Below, piece by piece: positions 5,847-7,159 of a DNA stretch of 7,159 bases (positions are counted from its first letter, which is position 1; each line of letters opens with the position of its first letter). The stretch is from positions 1-7,159 of the forward strand of contig JAJRPK010000022.1 in NCBI GenBank assembly GCA_024280785.1. The letters run 5' to 3'. Under the pieces are notes generated by a model. That model was not told the DNA's origin and ran no database searches. It saw nothing but the letters and a program-made list of their open reading frames with translations. This stretch comes from Gammaproteobacteria bacterium. GTDB lineage: Bacteria; Pseudomonadota; Gammaproteobacteria; Pseudomonadales; UBA7434. Position numbers and translations under genes: made by a program.

Positions 5847-7159
5847 ATGGATACGGTTAAAGTGAGTTCGGCTGTTTCGGCAGAATCGTATACTTTTCCA
5901 AACAAAGACATCCCTTGGTTGTTAAAGCATTGGGCCGACAATACGCCCGATAAAGACTTTCTGGTCTGGGAACCTAAAGACGGCAATTGCCGCAGCTGGA
6001 CTTATAGCGCCTTTTGGCAAGACGCTAATCGTGTCGCCTGTGGCCTGTTAGAGAAGGGAATAAAAAAGGGCGACAAGGTGTTGATTCACGCCGAAAACTG
6101 CCCCGAGATGGTGTTGGCTTGGTATGGCTGCACCATTCTAGGCGCTGTAGGAGTGACAACTAACACTCGTTGTGTGGGAGAAGAGCTCGAGTATTTTGCC
6201 GAACATTCGGATGCGGTAGGATGTATCACCCAGCCCAGGTTTTACGCCGAATTAAAAGCCAGTGCTAAAACACTTAATTGGTTTGTCGTCACCGATAACA
6301 ACGCAGGCGAGGTTCCCTCAGCCAAAGAGTTAGAACATGGCCAGCCCACATTTGCATCATTGCTAGAGCACGGTGATCTGGCGCCAGTGCGCGATCCTGA
6401 GCCGATGTTACCCATCGGCATTCAGTATACGTCGGGCACGACTTCTCGCCCTAAGGCGGTTGTCCACACTCATGCTAATGCACTGTGGGGCGGTCGAACT
6501 AACTCGCAGAATCAATTGAATACACCAAACGATGTCTACCTCACTTTCTTGCCATTTTTTCATGTTAACGCGCAGAGCTGGTGTATTTGGAACATGTTGT
6601 GGGTAGGTGGCACAGTCGTGTTGCAGCCCAAATTTTCAGCCTCGCGGTTTTGGGAATTGTCACTTAAGTACAAGTGTACGATTGCATCAATGATACCTTT
6701 TTGTTTCAAAGCTATTGGTGCGCAAGAAGTTCCAGAACATCATTATCGAATTTGGTGTACCGGAATCGTTATGCCGCAGCTAGAAGGGTGGTTTAAGGTT
6801 AAAACCTTTGCTTGCTGGGGAATGACCGAGACCGTAGCGCACGGTACTCGCTCTGACGTTAATCACCAGTCGCCCAATATGAATATTGGTTTGCCTACTC
6901 CCGGTTACGAGTATGCGATCGTCGATCCTGAAACGGGAGAGATTTGCCCGCCGGGAGTTAATGGTGAGTTTTGTGTTCGTGGTACTCGCGGTGTGCAGTT
7001 ATTTTACGAGTACTATAAAAATCCTGAAGCGATGAAAAAATCGTTTACCGACGATGGTTGGTTTAAGACCGGTGATATGGTTCGTCTGGGAGAGGACGGT
7101 TATTTCTATTTTTCTGACAGGGATAAAGATATATTGAAAGTCGGAGCAGAAAATGTCTC
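5847..7159 (+). CDS. AMP-forming acyl-CoA ligase (ANL superfamily, CaiC-like), 3' end outside window
   Basis: An ATG at 5847 opens a frame that stays open to the window edge, giving 437 complete codons of a protein usually 510-550 long. AGGA at 5836-5839, seven bases upstream, supports this start. The ANL motifs appear in order. The nucleotide-binding loop is YTSGTTSRPKAVVHTH at residues 194-209, where many relatives have TTGxPKG. Next come LPFFHVNAQ (235-243), CWGMTE (323-328), WFKTGD (405-410) and the hinge DRDKDILKVGAENV (424-437), where the window ends. The catalytic lysine of the C-terminal domain lies beyond. The enzyme should activate a carboxylic acid to its acyl-adenylate and then its CoA thioester in the cytoplasm. 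The hinge resembles carnitine/crotonobetaine-CoA ligases and related fatty-acid ligases, but the substrate cannot be read. Divergent placement from the TetR gene suggests shared control. Confidence 0.93.
   Translation, partial: MDTVKVSSAVSAESYTFPNKDIPWLLKHWADNTPDKDFLVWEPKDGNCRSWTYSAFWQDANRVACGLLEKGIKKGDKVLIHAENCPEMVLAWYGCTILGAVGVTTNTRCVGEELEYFAEHSDAVGCITQPRFYAELKASAKTLNWFVVTDNNAGEVPSAKELEHGQPTFASLLEHGDLAPVRDPEPMLPIGIQYTSGTTSRPKAVVHTHANALWGGRTNSQNQLNTPNDVYLTFLPFFHVNAQSWCIWNMLWVGGTVVLQPKFSASRFWELSLKYKCTIASMIPFCFKAIGAQEVPEHHYRIWCTGIVMPQLEGWFKVKTFACWGMTETVAHGTRSDVNHQSPNMNIGLPTPGYEYAIVDPETGEICPPGVNGEFCVRGTRGVQLFYEYYKNPEAMKKSFTDDGWFKTGDMVRLGEDGYFYFSDRDKDILKVGAENV

Noticed and set aside
6426..6473. 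The ligase loop TSGTTSRPKA, differing from TSGTTGxPKG, as a sign of inactivity
   Set aside because: The essential Thr and Lys positions are kept, and from memory the TTSRPKA form is common in a subgroup of these ligases, so it is probably normal variation.

Overview
The window looks like an ordinary chromosomal stretch of a Gram-negative bacterium, most likely a marine or aquatic gammaproteobacterium. That placement is inferred from moderate base composition, a Sec signal peptide on one product, and the mix of families (DUF3604, an alkylsulfatase-fold hydrolase, an acyl-CoA ligase, and a PhnA-domain protein). I see no RNA gene, insertion sequence, CRISPR array, phage gene or integration signature. 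Genes fill most of the window, and no gap between genes exceeds about 250 bases.

Left part, plus strand: the window opens inside a DUF3604 gene (1-1320) whose N-terminal part lies outside. A very small PhnA-domain protein follows (1452-1661). It converges tail to tail, 33 bases apart, with a minus-strand gene (1695-2915) for a soluble M48-type zinc peptidase carrying a C-terminal TerB-like domain.

Right part: a probable minus-strand operon runs from a TetR-family regulator (5594 down to 4971) into an exported metallo-beta-lactamase-fold protein of the alkylsulfatase family (4898 down to 3147). Divergent from the regulator, a plus-strand AMP-forming acyl-CoA ligase starts at 5847 and runs off the right edge. 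The 252-base divergent spacer holds facing promoter-like sequences that overlap, with an inverted repeat lying across both. This is the expected layout for a TetR protein controlling itself, the hydrolase behind it and the ligase opposite.

The working model for the right part is inference: a periplasmic hydrolase processes an ester-type or sulfate-type compound, a carboxylic acid product is activated to its CoA thioester by the ligase, and the TetR protein senses the substrate or its acyl-CoA. The most notable observation is that the alkylsulfatase-like protein keeps the family's fold signatures but lacks several of the metal-binding residues expected in a working alkylsulfatase. Its chemistry is therefore open.
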